64,000 nucleotides of DNA from Cerasicoccus sp. TK19100. Lineage in GTDB: Bacteria > Verrucomicrobiota > Verrucomicrobiia > Opitutales > Cerasicoccaceae. Shown one piece after another: positions 1 through 8,850 of the stretch. The stretch is from positions 372,001 to 436,000 of the forward strand of contig NZ_JAPWDU010000002.1 of NCBI RefSeq assembly GCF_027257155.1, read 5' to 3'. The position numbers were made by a program, and so were the translations under genes. Each line of letters begins with the position of its first letter. Position 1 is the stretch's first letter. A model generated the notes under the pieces. It was given only the letters and a program-made list of their open reading frames with translations, had not been told where the DNA came from and made no database searches.

Positions 1-433
1 AGTAGCGCTCAATGCGGTCTGTGCTCCAATAGTAATTACCCGTAAGCCCACTCACGTTGATGTCGAACTGGCTGTGCGCGTTCATCCCATTGAAATCGAT
101 CCAGGACACGTCATAAAGACGCAGCGTTTGCTGGGCACCGTTCCATTTGTCGCCCTCTTCAGCCTGCAGGGCGTCGATCGCGGCCTTATCGAGCGACCAG
201 TGAAGGTAGGCAAGACCGGCTTTTATCGGAACAAAGGCGAGATAATGCCCGGTTGGCGTTGGATTGAACTGCTGCCCGATTTTCCAGGCAACGGAGCGCA
301 TACGCTCCATGGTTTCGGTTCCAAGACTGGCTTCTTTCATGTGGTGGGACGTAGTGGGGACGCCAACATGAGCAAGTCCCGTGACAAGGTTCAAGGTAAA
401 AGGCTTTTTTGGTAAATTTACATGTTTTGGCAC
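1..433 (-). CDS. DUF4912 domain protein, 3' end outside the window
   Basis: Partial gene on the minus strand; the C-terminal part lies beyond base 1. The frame is open from a stop at 458-460 down to the window edge. The translated core contains LRLYDVSWIDFNG, then NAHSQFDI and NYYWSTDR, which is the pattern of DUF4912, a domain often found beside bacterial glucan enzymes. The GTG at 431-433 gives an N-terminus beginning MPKHVNLPKKPF; an ATG at 338-340 is the alternative, and neither has a clear ribosome binding site. It is transcribed away from a second DUF4912 gene at 507, so both may share the 73-bp intergenic region. The role is unknown; glycogen handling is inferred from the neighbours. 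The plus-strand open frame over the same bases (74-415) has no recognisable features and is a shadow. Confidence 0.75.
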   Translation of the reverse strand, partial: MPKHVNLPKKPFTLNLVTGLAHVGVPTTSHHMKEASLGTETMERMRSVAWKIGQQFNPTPTGHYLAFVPIKAGLAYLHWSLDKAAIDALQAEEGDKWNGAQQTLRLYDVSWIDFNGMNAHSQFDINVSGLTGNYYWSTDRIERY

Positions 434-506
434 AGGCTGGCACGCTGTGTGCGAGTAGGTTAATTCACTTGACTCAACTAAACCTCGAATCATCCTGAAC
501 GACCCA

Positions 507-1778
507 ATGTCCAGTTCGCAATCACGAGTTGATCAAGACAACGCAAAGGCCGCTGACGCCTTGTTGAATCTTGCCAATGTGATTGATGGAGAAAGACTTG
601 CGCCGTATACCGCCGCAATGGACCACCTCACTGTATTACCCGTCGCCCCGGGCCGTTTTCACGCACACTGGGAGCTGAACCCGCAAATGATCCACGAGGG
701 CCGAAATATGCTCGGGGTCGATAGTAACGGGGCAAAATTAGTCCTTCGGGCCTATGATTTCAGGGACCACGGCAGTAATTATGCCGCGGCAGAATCCTCT
801 TCTGATTACCCGATTAACGGACTGTGCAACTCAGGTTATTTCGACCTGAAAAGCACCCCAGCCCACGTTGGCGCAGTGCTTGGGTTGAAGAACGACCAAG
901 GGCACTTTCGCCCACTCATGCGCGCGGAAACCATCGCCCTGCCCCAGCCGGTCGCCAAATCAGCGCCCAAAGCAGAACCAAAGCCCGCCCATGAGCCCTC
1001 ACCCGTCCGCCAAGCAGCGCCGGAGGTTTCACTCTCGCCACTGGACGAGCAAGGTATCGTGGCGCGCCTGCCGCGTTTGGAAAATTTACCCGCCGAGCTG
1101 TTAAAGACACCAGATGAGCTGGCGTTTTTTGATCGTGAGCCGGACGCATCAGTCGTCGAGGCGGAGATCGTACCGCTCACCGGCAAGCTAATCCTCGACG
1201 AGTCCACAATTCACGAGGCGATCATCAGTGGCAATTGTCGCGTGCTGTCTGAGCCCAAAGCGAAGGCCTCCGCTGCCGACACCCCTGCCGCCGCGAAGAA
1301 CGCCGGCCTTCCTGAAAATGTGGGTGCCTCGGAGCTGTTTGCCAGCCAGTGGGCCGATTCGTGGGACGACAAGGCACCGATCAGCCTGCGCGCGGAGTTA
1401 ACCATTAACGGACGCCTAGGCCCAGGCATGAAGCTCGCCATCGGTAGCCAGGCGATCAAGCCCCTGCCCGGCGGATACTTTAAGATCACCCGCAAGCTAA
1501 GCGGCTTTGCCGAAGTTTGGCCACTGTTCCTGACCGCGAGCCTGAGTGAGCCCAGCAGCGACTCTTCGCTGGAACTGGCCAAGGACGCCGCAACCGGCGA
1601 AACCATGCTGGAGCTGCATGCATCCATTGCGATCGAAGGCCGGATCAATGATGAATCTTACCGTAAACTCCTGCCTCCGGGCGTCAGCACGGACGATCAG
1701 GGACGCTTCGAACTCCACCGCGCCTTGCCCAATGGCGCTCTGCTACTGCCGGGCTTAAGCCTGATTGCCGAAGCGTGA
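507..1778 (+). CDS. DUF4912-like protein with C-terminal repeated units
   Basis: 423 residues, no signal peptide and no membrane segment. Residues about 35-150 resemble a DUF4912 unit: a segment about extracting a value from its surroundings (FHAHWEL), then LVLRAYDF and NSGYFDL, then LGLKNDQGHFRPL. A Pro/Ala/Glu-rich linker follows at about 150-180. The C-terminal half holds at least two similar beta-type units, ELTINGRL with GGYFKITRKL and SIAIEGRI with GRFELHRALP, which look like an internal duplication. It overlaps the GH57 gene by four bases (GTGA), so the two are probably translationally coupled and the protein is likely to act with the glycogen enzymes. The biochemical function is unknown. 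ATG start chosen; no strong ribosome binding site. Confidence 0.8.
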   Translation: MSSSQSRVDQDNAKAADALLNLANVIDGERLAPYTAAMDHLTVLPVAPGRFHAHWELNPQMIHEGRNMLGVDSNGAKLVLRAYDFRDHGSNYAAAESSSDYPINGLCNSGYFDLKSTPAHVGAVLGLKNDQGHFRPLMRAETIALPQPVAKSAPKAEPKPAHEPSPVRQAAPEVSLSPLDEQGIVARLPRLENLPAELLKTPDELAFFDREPDASVVEAEIVPLTGKLILDESTIHEAIISGNCRVLSEPKAKASAADTPAAAKNAGLPENVGASELFASQWADSWDDKAPISLRAELTINGRLGPGMKLAIGSQAIKPLPGGYFKITRKLSGFAEVWPLFLTASLSEPSSDSSLELAKDAATGETMLELHASIAIEGRINDESYRKLLPPGVSTDDQGRFELHRALPNGALLLPGLSLIAEA

Positions 1779-3298
1779 GCAAGCCTCGAACCGTCAGCAT
1801 CCTACTGCATGCGCACCTGCCCTATGGTCTGCGCCCGGAGTTGCCCATTTCCATGGAGGAATGCTGGCTGCACGAGACCGTGCTCCAGTGCTATCTACCA
1901 CTGCTGGAGCTGATTGGCAGGCTGCCCAAAGCCAAAGAGCCGATGCTCGCCGTCTCGCTTTCGCCGACCTTGCTGGAGCTGTGGGCACACCACGAGTTCC
2001 CTGATCGCTTTGCCGCGCACCTCGACCGCTTTCAGGCCATCCTTCAGGCAGAGCAGGACAACGCAAAACACCCAGCCGAGCGACGAAAGCTGGCCGCCGC
2101 CATGAGCACCGACTTGGATGCGGCCCGGGATACCTTTTATCATACCCATCAGGCAAATCTGCCCCGCGCCTGGGCCCAACTAGCCAAGGCAGGCAAAGTC
2201 GAATTGCTAACGACCGCCGCGACACATGCATTTCTACCCGCGCACCAAAGCTCGCCCCTGAGCCGGCGACTACAGATCGAAGCCGGTGTTGACACCCTTC
2301 AGCGGCGCACCGGCGTCACCCCGCGCGGATTTTGGCTGCCGGAGTGCGCCTATTACCCGGGCCTTGAGAACGATTTGGAGAGCGCGAGCATCGAGTGGTT
2401 CGCCGTCGAGAACATGGGGCAGCCGATCATCACCGAGTGCCCGAATGGCGTCCGCGCCCTGGCCCGTAATCAAGCTTTGTCCCGCAAAGTATGGGATGCG
2501 CAAACCGGCTACCCCGGGCACGCGGCCTACCGTGAGTTTCACCACGACGCCACGCATGAGCTGTCCAGCGAGCAAGCTGGCCTCTACCGCCTGCCCGATG
2601 GCGGCAACCTCCCCCTTGGCCTCAAATACTGGCGCGTCACCGGCTCGGGTGACAAGGCTTGGTATGACGCCGCTGCGGCGAAGGCTCAGGCTGAAACGGA
2701 CGCCGCCGATTTTCTGGCCTCGCTGACCAAAGACGCGACCGGACTCATGTTTTTACCTTTCGATGCCGAGCTATTTGGCCACTGGTGGCATGAAGGTCCG
2801 CATTGGCTGGAGCAAGTCCTGCAAAATGGTGCGCAGATCCCGCAGTTGAATTTTTCCGCGCCCAGCGCCGCACTGGCAGACATTGAGGAGGCACCGGTTG
2901 AGCGCCCCCCTGCCTCCACGTGGGGCCGCCGCAGTGATTATTCGTTTTGGATCAACCCAGAGACGGACTGGATGTATCCGCTGCTCAAGGCCGCCGACCG
3001 CGCTCTGGCCGAGCTGATCGAAACCACGCCCGACGATACACTGCACCAACGCGCATTGCAGCAGTTGGCCCGCGAGCTTCTCTTGGCTCAGGCCTCCGAC
3101 TGGCCCTTTATGATCCGCGCCGGTGCGACCAAGCAATACGCCGAAGAGCGCTTGCGCCGCCACTTTGGGCGCTTTCAATACCTGGCCATGCAGATGCGCA
3201 GTGATTCAATTGACGAAATCAAGCTCGCCGCGCTGGAGCAATTGGACCCCGTTTTTACTACGATAGATTTTGAGCGCGTTCTTTACTTTAAAGCGTAA
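1775..3298 (+). CDS. GH57 family 1,4-alpha-glucan branching enzyme
   Basis: 507 residues, normal for a GH57 branching enzyme. The conserved GH57 motifs are in order: HAHLPY near the N-terminus, WLPECAYYPGL with the probable nucleophile E190, and FDAELFGHWWHEGP with the probable acid/base D330, followed by a YSFWINPETDWMYPLL segment typical of the C-terminal helical region. The enzyme forms alpha-1,6 branches in glycogen in the cytoplasm. The start is GTG at 1775, inside the stop of the preceding DUF4912 gene. No GH13-type GlgB is present in this window, so this is likely the branching activity of the cluster. GH57 also contains amylases and 4-alpha-glucanotransferases, but the motif set fits the branching subgroup best. 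Confidence 0.88.
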   Translation: MSKPRTVSILLHAHLPYGLRPELPISMEECWLHETVLQCYLPLLELIGRLPKAKEPMLAVSLSPTLLELWAHHEFPDRFAAHLDRFQAILQAEQDNAKHPAERRKLAAAMSTDLDAARDTFYHTHQANLPRAWAQLAKAGKVELLTTAATHAFLPAHQSSPLSRRLQIEAGVDTLQRRTGVTPRGFWLPECAYYPGLENDLESASIEWFAVENMGQPIITECPNGVRALARNQALSRKVWDAQTGYPGHAAYREFHHDATHELSSEQAGLYRLPDGGNLPLGLKYWRVTGSGDKAWYDAAAAKAQAETDAADFLASLTKDATGLMFLPFDAELFGHWWHEGPHWLEQVLQNGAQIPQLNFSAPSAALADIEEAPVERPPASTWGRRSDYSFWINPETDWMYPLLKAADRALAELIETTPDDTLHQRALQQLARELLLAQASDWPFMIRAGATKQYAEERLRRHFGRFQYLAMQMRSDSIDEIKLAALEQLDPVFTTIDFERVLYFKA

Positions 3299-3315
3299 TT
3301 CATCAACCTGAACGT

Positions 3316-5085
3316 ATGGCCAAGAAAAAGGCTCCCACCACAAAAGCTGCTGTCAAAAAGAAACCCGTTGCTGCAACTCCGGAAGTTTCGCCGATCCAAC
3401 CCACTGCGAAAGCGCCGAAAAAGACTACCGCGCCGCAAAAGAAGCCTGCGGCCGATCTGGTCGATTTTGAGGAAATGGCGCAGACCGTCGAGGCCACCTA
3501 CGAACAGGAGCAACTCAGCGCGCAGGAGGAGGCCTCGCCGATCAACGCAGACCCAACTCAGGCCGAAGGCATTGATCTGCACAACGTCTTTTTACATGAC
3601 TATATTCCGCCGCTGGACATCGTCCACATTACGCCGGAAATGTCCCCAGTGGCTAAGGTCGGCGGCTTGGCCGACGTTGTTTTCGGGCTGACCTGGGAGC
3701 TGCAAATCCGCGGTCACAACGTGGAAACCATTTTGCCCAAATACAACAACATGCGCTACGACCATGTGTATGGATTGGAGCGCTGTTATGACGACCTCTG
3801 GGTGCCATGGGGCGAAGGTGCAATTCATTGCTCGGTTTATTTTGGCTACGTCTACGGCCGCAAATGCTTCTTTATCGAGCCGCACTCGAATGATTGCTTT
3901 TTTGAACGCAACAAGTTCTACGGCGATCATGACGACGTGTTTCGCTTCGCCTTCTTCTCACGCGCGGCGATGGAGTTCCTGCTCAAGTCCGGCAAGCGGC
4001 CCAACATCATCCATTGCCACGATTGGCAGACCGGGCTCGTGCCCGTCCACCAGTGGGAGATTTACCACCGCCTGGGCATGCAAGACTGCCGTGTTTGCTA
4101 CACGATTCACAATTTCAAGCATCAAGGCGTTTGCGGCACGCAGGTGCTCGATGCAGCCGGCCTTTACCGCCACGACTATTATCAGTCCCACGATCGCCTG
4201 GGCGACTACAACCACCCCGGCGCGATTAACCTGATGAAGGGCGGCATCGTTTACTCCAACTTCGTCACCACGGTCTCGCCTACCCATGCTGGCGAAGCCA
4301 AGGACAAGGGTCAGGGCTTTGGTCTGGAGCCCGCACTCCACATCCATGGCGGCAAATACGGCGGTGTGCTCAACGGCATCGATTACGAAGTCTGGAACCC
4401 GGAGAGCGACAAGCACATTCCCTTCCACTATTCGCGTGAGGACATCAGCAAAAAATACGAAAATAAGCGCGCCCTGCGTGAGCGCCTGCTGATGGCCGAT
4501 AACGAGAAGCCGATCATTGCCTTCGTGGGCCGCCTGGACCCGCAAAAGGGCCTGGAGCTGGTGCGCCACGCGCTGTTCTACTGCGTGAACCACGGCGCGC
4601 AATTCGTCATGCTCGGCAGCAGCCCGGATCCGTCGATCGACAGCTATTTCTGGCGTCTCAAGGGCGAGATCAACGAAAACCCGGACAGCCATATCGAAGT
4701 CGGCTTCAACGAAGAGCTCGCGCACCTCATTTACGCCGGGGCAGACATGATGGTCGTTCCGAGTCGCTACGAGCCTTGCGGCCTCACGCAGCTCATCGCC
4801 ATGCGCTACGGCACGGTGCCGCTGGTGCGCAACGTTGGCGGCCTGGCCGACACCGTCTTCGACAAGGATTACTCCGAAAAGCCACTCGACGAGCGCAACG
4901 GCTACGTATTCCACAACGACGACTACGGCGGCATCGAAAGTGCCCTTTCCCGCGCCATCAGCTGTTATTACATGTTCCCGGATCACTTCCGCCAACTCAT
5001 GCTCAACGCCATGAAATGCGACTATTCCTGGAACGTCCCGGGCCAGCACTACCTAAACATTTACAACTACATCCGGGCCAAATAA
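3316..5085 (+). CDS. glgA: glycogen synthase (GT5) with Lys/Ala/Pro-rich N-terminal tail
   Basis: 589 residues against about 480 for a usual GlgA. Residues 1-60 are rich in Lys, Ala and Pro (begins MAKKKAPTTKAAVKKK), then an acidic linker to about 95, then the GT5 catalytic domain. The KxGGL substrate loop is PVAKVGGLAD with K114; the C-terminal Rossmann half has FVGRLDPQKGLEL and SRYEPCGLTQL, the E-x7-E type nucleotide-sugar site. It elongates alpha-1,4-glucan from ADP- or UDP-glucose. It follows the GH57 gene after 17 bases and precedes the GH13 gene, so it is part of a glycogen operon. The basic tail is not part of the catalytic fold; its role is unknown. No glgC is seen in the window. Confidence 0.95.
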   Translation: MAKKKAPTTKAAVKKKPVAATPEVSPIQPTAKAPKKTTAPQKKPAADLVDFEEMAQTVEATYEQEQLSAQEEASPINADPTQAEGIDLHNVFLHDYIPPLDIVHITPEMSPVAKVGGLADVVFGLTWELQIRGHNVETILPKYNNMRYDHVYGLERCYDDLWVPWGEGAIHCSVYFGYVYGRKCFFIEPHSNDCFFERNKFYGDHDDVFRFAFFSRAAMEFLLKSGKRPNIIHCHDWQTGLVPVHQWEIYHRLGMQDCRVCYTIHNFKHQGVCGTQVLDAAGLYRHDYYQSHDRLGDYNHPGAINLMKGGIVYSNFVTTVSPTHAGEAKDKGQGFGLEPALHIHGGKYGGVLNGIDYEVWNPESDKHIPFHYSREDISKKYENKRALRERLLMADNEKPIIAFVGRLDPQKGLELVRHALFYCVNHGAQFVMLGSSPDPSIDSYFWRLKGEINENPDSHIEVGFNEELAHLIYAGADMMVVPSRYEPCGLTQLIAMRYGTVPLVRNVGGLADTVFDKDYSEKPLDERNGYVFHNDDYGGIESALSRAISCYYMFPDHFRQLMLNAMKCDYSWNVPGQHYLNIYNYIRAK

Positions 5086-5100
5086 CGCCCGTACAACGCC

Positions 5101-7572
5101 ATGGCCAATTCTTCGCGCATTATCGCAGCCTACTGGACGGCGCCTGGCAAAGGCGTTGTGCTGATGAACCGCAATTGGACGTCTGCCGCGTTCCCCGACC
5201 TGTATCTCGATGCCGATGGCCTGGAGATCAAGACCGTGAAGCACATGGACCCGGTCGAGCTAGCAAAGTTCACCGGCTTCTACGAGCACAAGGGCGACAT
5301 CATTTTCTGCATCGATCCCAAGCGCTTTCCGCATGTGGATTTTGAGGCGAACCCCGTCCGCGTAGCCGGCCCGTTTAACAACTGGGGGCGCGATAATCAA
5401 TCGCGCTGGAACCTAACCGCGGACAAAGATGCCGCCGGTGAGACGATTTACACCGTTACAGTTCCACGTGGCGAAATCGGATCGGCCAGCAGTAAGCTGA
5501 TCTTTAAATTCGTCACGCAGGACTGGCATTGGCTAACGCCGCTGCGCTGCGCGCCCAACGTCGAATACGACAAGGCGGACAACGCCAACTACCGGCTCAA
5601 CCTCACCCGCAGTGGCAAGCACGCCTTCGAGTTCAAGCTCGCCAAGGGTGAGCGTGGCATGGACCGTGTTTGCCGCATCGGCTGGCGTGACGGCGGCTCC
5701 ATCCGCAACCTCCAGCTCATCAAGCCCGGCCTCAGTTTTTATGACTTGAAGACCGACGCCTTGCTCGGCCCGACTGTTCGCGGCAGGGAGACGACTTTTC
5801 GCATTTTCGCCCCGCGCGCCAAGGGGGTCATCCTGGAACTTTACGACGACCTCGATTGCGAGTTCGTCAACCAGTATGACATGGCGCTGACCAAGGACCA
5901 ACTGTGCTGGGAAGTCACGCTCAAAGGTAACATGCACGGCTGGTATTATTACTTTTACGTCGATGGCGAGAACGACGGCGTGACCACGGAGTTTGACTCC
6001 GATCGCCCGATCCTCGATCCCTACGCGATGGCCACCGTCTCGCATGAGGGCCCGGGCATTGTCATCAACACCAGCCAAACACCGAAGCCGCGCAAAGTCC
6101 ACGAAGCGCCGCCATGGCAGGATCTGGTCTTGCTGGAATGCCATGTGCGCGACATCGCGGCCAAGGCACCGATGAAAATTTCTCAGGACGACCGTCTAGG
6201 CTTTAAGGGCGTCACCCAGTTCCTGAAAAACGAGATGTGCTACCTGCGCACGCTTGGCGCGAATGTGCTGGAGTTCCAGCCATTGCAGCAGTTCGACTCG
6301 ACCAGCAAGGAGGAATACCACTGGGGCTACATGACAACGAACTACTTTTCGCCCTGCGCGTGGTATGGCTCCAACCCGGCCAAGGCCGCGCAGAACGATG
6401 AGTTTCTCGAATTGGTCGAGACCTGTCACTACCACGACTTGAGCGTGGTGGTGGACGTTGTTTACAACCATGTCGGCGTGCCCAACTTCCTGGGCTGCAT
6501 CGACAAAGCTTACTATTTTTACCTGGCTGACAGTGGCGAATACATCAACTGGAGCGGCTGTGGCAACACGCTCAATGCCGAGTCCGCCATGGCCAAGCGC
6601 CTGATGATCGACAGCCTGAAATACTTTGTAGAGGCCTACGATGTCGACGGCTTCCGTTTCGATTTGGCTGAGCTGCTCACCGTCGAAACCCTCAAGGAAA
6701 TCGGCGATGAGTTGAAGGCCGTCAAGGAGTCGATCATCCTGATCGCCGAGCCGTGGAGCTTCCGGGGCGGCATTCAGTGGGATACCCGCCTGGCCGGTTA
6801 CGCTTTTTGGAATGACGGCTATCGCAGCACCATTGCCGATTATGTGAAAGGCAACAGCAATGCCGACGCCCTCGCCTATTACATGAAGGGCTGCCTCGAC
6901 CACATGGCGGCCTGGCCCGCCCAAAGTGTCAACTACACCGCCTCGCACGATGATCGTTGTTGGATCGATAAAATCACCACCAATAACGACTACAACGGCG
7001 AGAACCCGAGTGAGCTGGACATCCAGCGCACCCACCTGATGGCAGCCATCACGCTGTGCGCCGTCGGTATGCCGATGTTCTCCGAGGGGCAGGATTTCCT
7101 CCGCAGCAAACAAGGGATCAACAACACCTATCAGCGCGGCGATATCAATGCCCTCGACTACGGTCGTCTGCAGCGTCACCAGAAAACGCACGAGTTTTTC
7201 CGCGAGCTGATCGGCCTGCGCCGCTCCGAATGGGGCGAATTACTCCGCCTCTGGGACAAGCCCTCACCCGGGTATCTGCGCGTCTTTAAATGCGACAACG
7301 GCGAACGCAGCGCCGCCGCCTTGCTCTTCAATGCCGACTGCGCCCTGGGCCCACGCCAGCTACTCTTCGCCGTGAACCCGCACCGTGAACCGCAGTCGAT
7401 CAATCTGCAGGACGTCGATGGCTTGCACTGGAAATGCGTAGCCAACAACACCGAGGTCATTTATCATGGCTTCGCCGATAACCGCATGGACGGCCATCAT
7501 CACCGTCTTAATCTGCGCGATATGGATGTCGGCATTTGGGTGCGCGAATTCCCGAAAGATATCTACGAGTAA
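5101..7572 (+). CDS. GH13 glycogen debranching/isoamylase-type enzyme
   Basis: 823 residues. The N-terminal 90 residues are not recognised; residues about 95-160 carry an FNNWG motif typical of CBM48/AMPK-type glycogen-binding modules, and a second early-set beta domain lies at about 215-320. The GH13 barrel follows with region I DVVYNH, region II GFRFDLAE (nucleophile D521), region III IAEPW (acid/base E550) and region IV ASHDD (H616, D617). Region IV reads SHDD where most relatives have NHD. This arrangement fits isoamylase, GlgX or pullulanase-type enzymes that hydrolyse alpha-1,6 branches. It sits 15 bases after glgA, in the same direction. Substrate choice cannot be settled from the sequence. 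No signal peptide, so cytoplasmic. Confidence 0.88.
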   Translation: MANSSRIIAAYWTAPGKGVVLMNRNWTSAAFPDLYLDADGLEIKTVKHMDPVELAKFTGFYEHKGDIIFCIDPKRFPHVDFEANPVRVAGPFNNWGRDNQSRWNLTADKDAAGETIYTVTVPRGEIGSASSKLIFKFVTQDWHWLTPLRCAPNVEYDKADNANYRLNLTRSGKHAFEFKLAKGERGMDRVCRIGWRDGGSIRNLQLIKPGLSFYDLKTDALLGPTVRGRETTFRIFAPRAKGVILELYDDLDCEFVNQYDMALTKDQLCWEVTLKGNMHGWYYYFYVDGENDGVTTEFDSDRPILDPYAMATVSHEGPGIVINTSQTPKPRKVHEAPPWQDLVLLECHVRDIAAKAPMKISQDDRLGFKGVTQFLKNEMCYLRTLGANVLEFQPLQQFDSTSKEEYHWGYMTTNYFSPCAWYGSNPAKAAQNDEFLELVETCHYHDLSVVVDVVYNHVGVPNFLGCIDKAYYFYLADSGEYINWSGCGNTLNAESAMAKRLMIDSLKYFVEAYDVDGFRFDLAELLTVETLKEIGDELKAVKESIILIAEPWSFRGGIQWDTRLAGYAFWNDGYRSTIADYVKGNSNADALAYYMKGCLDHMAAWPAQSVNYTASHDDRCWIDKITTNNDYNGENPSELDIQRTHLMAAITLCAVGMPMFSEGQDFLRSKQGINNTYQRGDINALDYGRLQRHQKTHEFFRELIGLRRSEWGELLRLWDKPSPGYLRVFKCDNGERSAAALLFNADCALGPRQLLFAVNPHREPQSINLQDVDGLHWKCVANNTEVIYHGFADNRMDGHHHRLNLRDMDVGIWVREFPKDIYE

Positions 7573-7582
7573 AACCGATTTT

Positions 7583-7677
7583 TGAACTACGAATAGTGTA
7601 GATAATCGCAGATAGCTAGTAGGATTGCGCAGTGTACCACTTCGCCATTCGCCTTTAGGCATTCGGCATTTTATGGA
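7583..7677. repeat. intergenic copy of AACTACGAAT repeat with CATTCG-type tail
   Basis: This convergent gap contains AACTACGAAT at 7585-7594, the same 10-mer as in the gaps at 11598 and 29438, followed by ATCGCAGATAG and, at 7657-7675, a CGCCATTCGC / GGCATTCGG series that resembles (in reverse complement) the gap at 11550-11580. It looks like a degenerate short intergenic repeat. Confidence 0.4.
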
Positions 7678-8850
7678 TCACCCCAAATAAGTGAGCACCT
7701 TGCCAACGGGGGCCGTGTAGATCGCGACGGTTTCAAGTTTGTGTTCATCAGTGGCAGCTTTCAGGGCGTCGATTACGCGATACATTTGGTCTCGTCCGAG
7801 GATGAACTGCATCGTGCCGAGTTCGCGGTTGATGCGCACGCCCGCGCCCGTCGTTTTGCATTCGCTCTCCATGAAGCGGCCGAGAATCGAAGTCGCGCCG
7901 GGCGCACCGGCCTCCAGTGCTGCATTGACGAGGATATCGATATTTTTGCGCTTCGTGGTGCAGGTGATTCGCTGCAGATCGTAAAGGTATTTACGAGAAC
8001 GCGACGGGCCTATGCCAAGGAAGCTCAGCGCACCGCCACTGCTTTTGCTGCTGTCGATCAGGTTGCTCGTAGCGCGCCAGTCTGCACAGCCCTTCAGGTC
8101 GTCAATGGCGTGGATGATCTGGTGAATGCTCGCCGCGTAGCGTGATGACTGTGTAACGCCGGGCAGCTTGATCATACCACGGTTAATTGGCATGGTGTAG
8201 ATGATGCCGCGCCCTGGCTCGGTCAATCGACCCGCCGTAGCCATGGCGTCGAAAACGGCATCGGCGTCCATATCGTCCACAATGACACGGATGATTTCCT
8301 TGTCCGGATTTTGCGTGAAGCGCAGGATGCCTAAACGGTCGCGCACACCACGGCCTTCGCAGTAGTGAATCGTCGGCCCGTGGGCACCGGCCTTGATCGC
8401 AGACCGCGCGACGGTTTCCGAGATCGAAGACTGAACTGTCGCCGCAATGCCGACCAAATTGCGCTTAAACTTGATCATGCTCAGCCCGGCCTCGGTATGC
8501 TCCCCGTTTTGCCAGACGGGGAAATCCGCGGTCGCTGTGAAGCTACTGCACTCATAGGTGAAGACCGCGCCTGCGCCAGCCAGCCTCAGCTGGCCCAACG
8601 CAACGATCTGCTCCATGATGATGTCCACCTCGTCATGCGGCAGGAGGAATTGAATAATCTCCTGCTCCGGGCTGATGATCGGTAATAAAAATTGATACCA
8701 ACGGTCCTTTACGACTGTTCCGCGCGCACCAAGCTCAAACATGAAACGCGCGGGCTTATCGAGCAGGAAGTCGGTGACTTCGTTACTCGTGCGGCGCGGC
8801 AAAATCGCCGTCACCACGTGGTGTCGTTTTTGGTCAACCCAGTTACTCAT
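7678..8850 (-). CDS. protein of three PII-like units, partner of DUF1538 transporter
   Basis: 390 residues, soluble. Three segments each look like a PII (GlnB) ferredoxin-like unit: about 10-105 (ends AGAGAVFTYEC), about 122-225 (GAHGPTIHYCEGRG in the loop position, ends GRGIIYTMPI) and about 290-388 (EAGAPGATSILGRF in the loop, ends VAIYTAPVGK). The middle and last units are closest to ordinary PII proteins. PII proteins are normally about 112 residues and work as trimers, so one chain could form a pseudo-trimer by itself. The start (8850) overlaps the stop of the DUF1538 gene by eight bases, which argues for coupled translation and for a regulatory role on that transporter. Ligand and uridylylation site are not evident. 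Confidence 0.75.
   Translation of the reverse strand: MSNWVDQKRHHVVTAILPRRTSNEVTDFLLDKPARFMFELGARGTVVKDRWYQFLLPIISPEQEIIQFLLPHDEVDIIMEQIVALGQLRLAGAGAVFTYECSSFTATADFPVWQNGEHTEAGLSMIKFKRNLVGIAATVQSSISETVARSAIKAGAHGPTIHYCEGRGVRDRLGILRFTQNPDKEIIRVIVDDMDADAVFDAMATAGRLTEPGRGIIYTMPINRGMIKLPGVTQSSRYAASIHQIIHAIDDLKGCADWRATSNLIDSSKSSGGALSFLGIGPSRSRKYLYDLQRITCTTKRKNIDILVNAALEAGAPGATSILGRFMESECKTTGAGVRINRELGTMQFILGRDQMYRVIDALKAATDEHKLETVAIYTAPVGKVLTYLG

Noticed and set aside
3958-5049. Long open frame on the minus strand over glgA
   Set aside because: Antisense to a well-supported gene; no motif or start support, so a shadow of GC-rich coding DNA.
6196-7191. Long minus-strand open frame over the GH13 gene
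   Set aside because: Shadow of the GH13 gene with no recognisable features.
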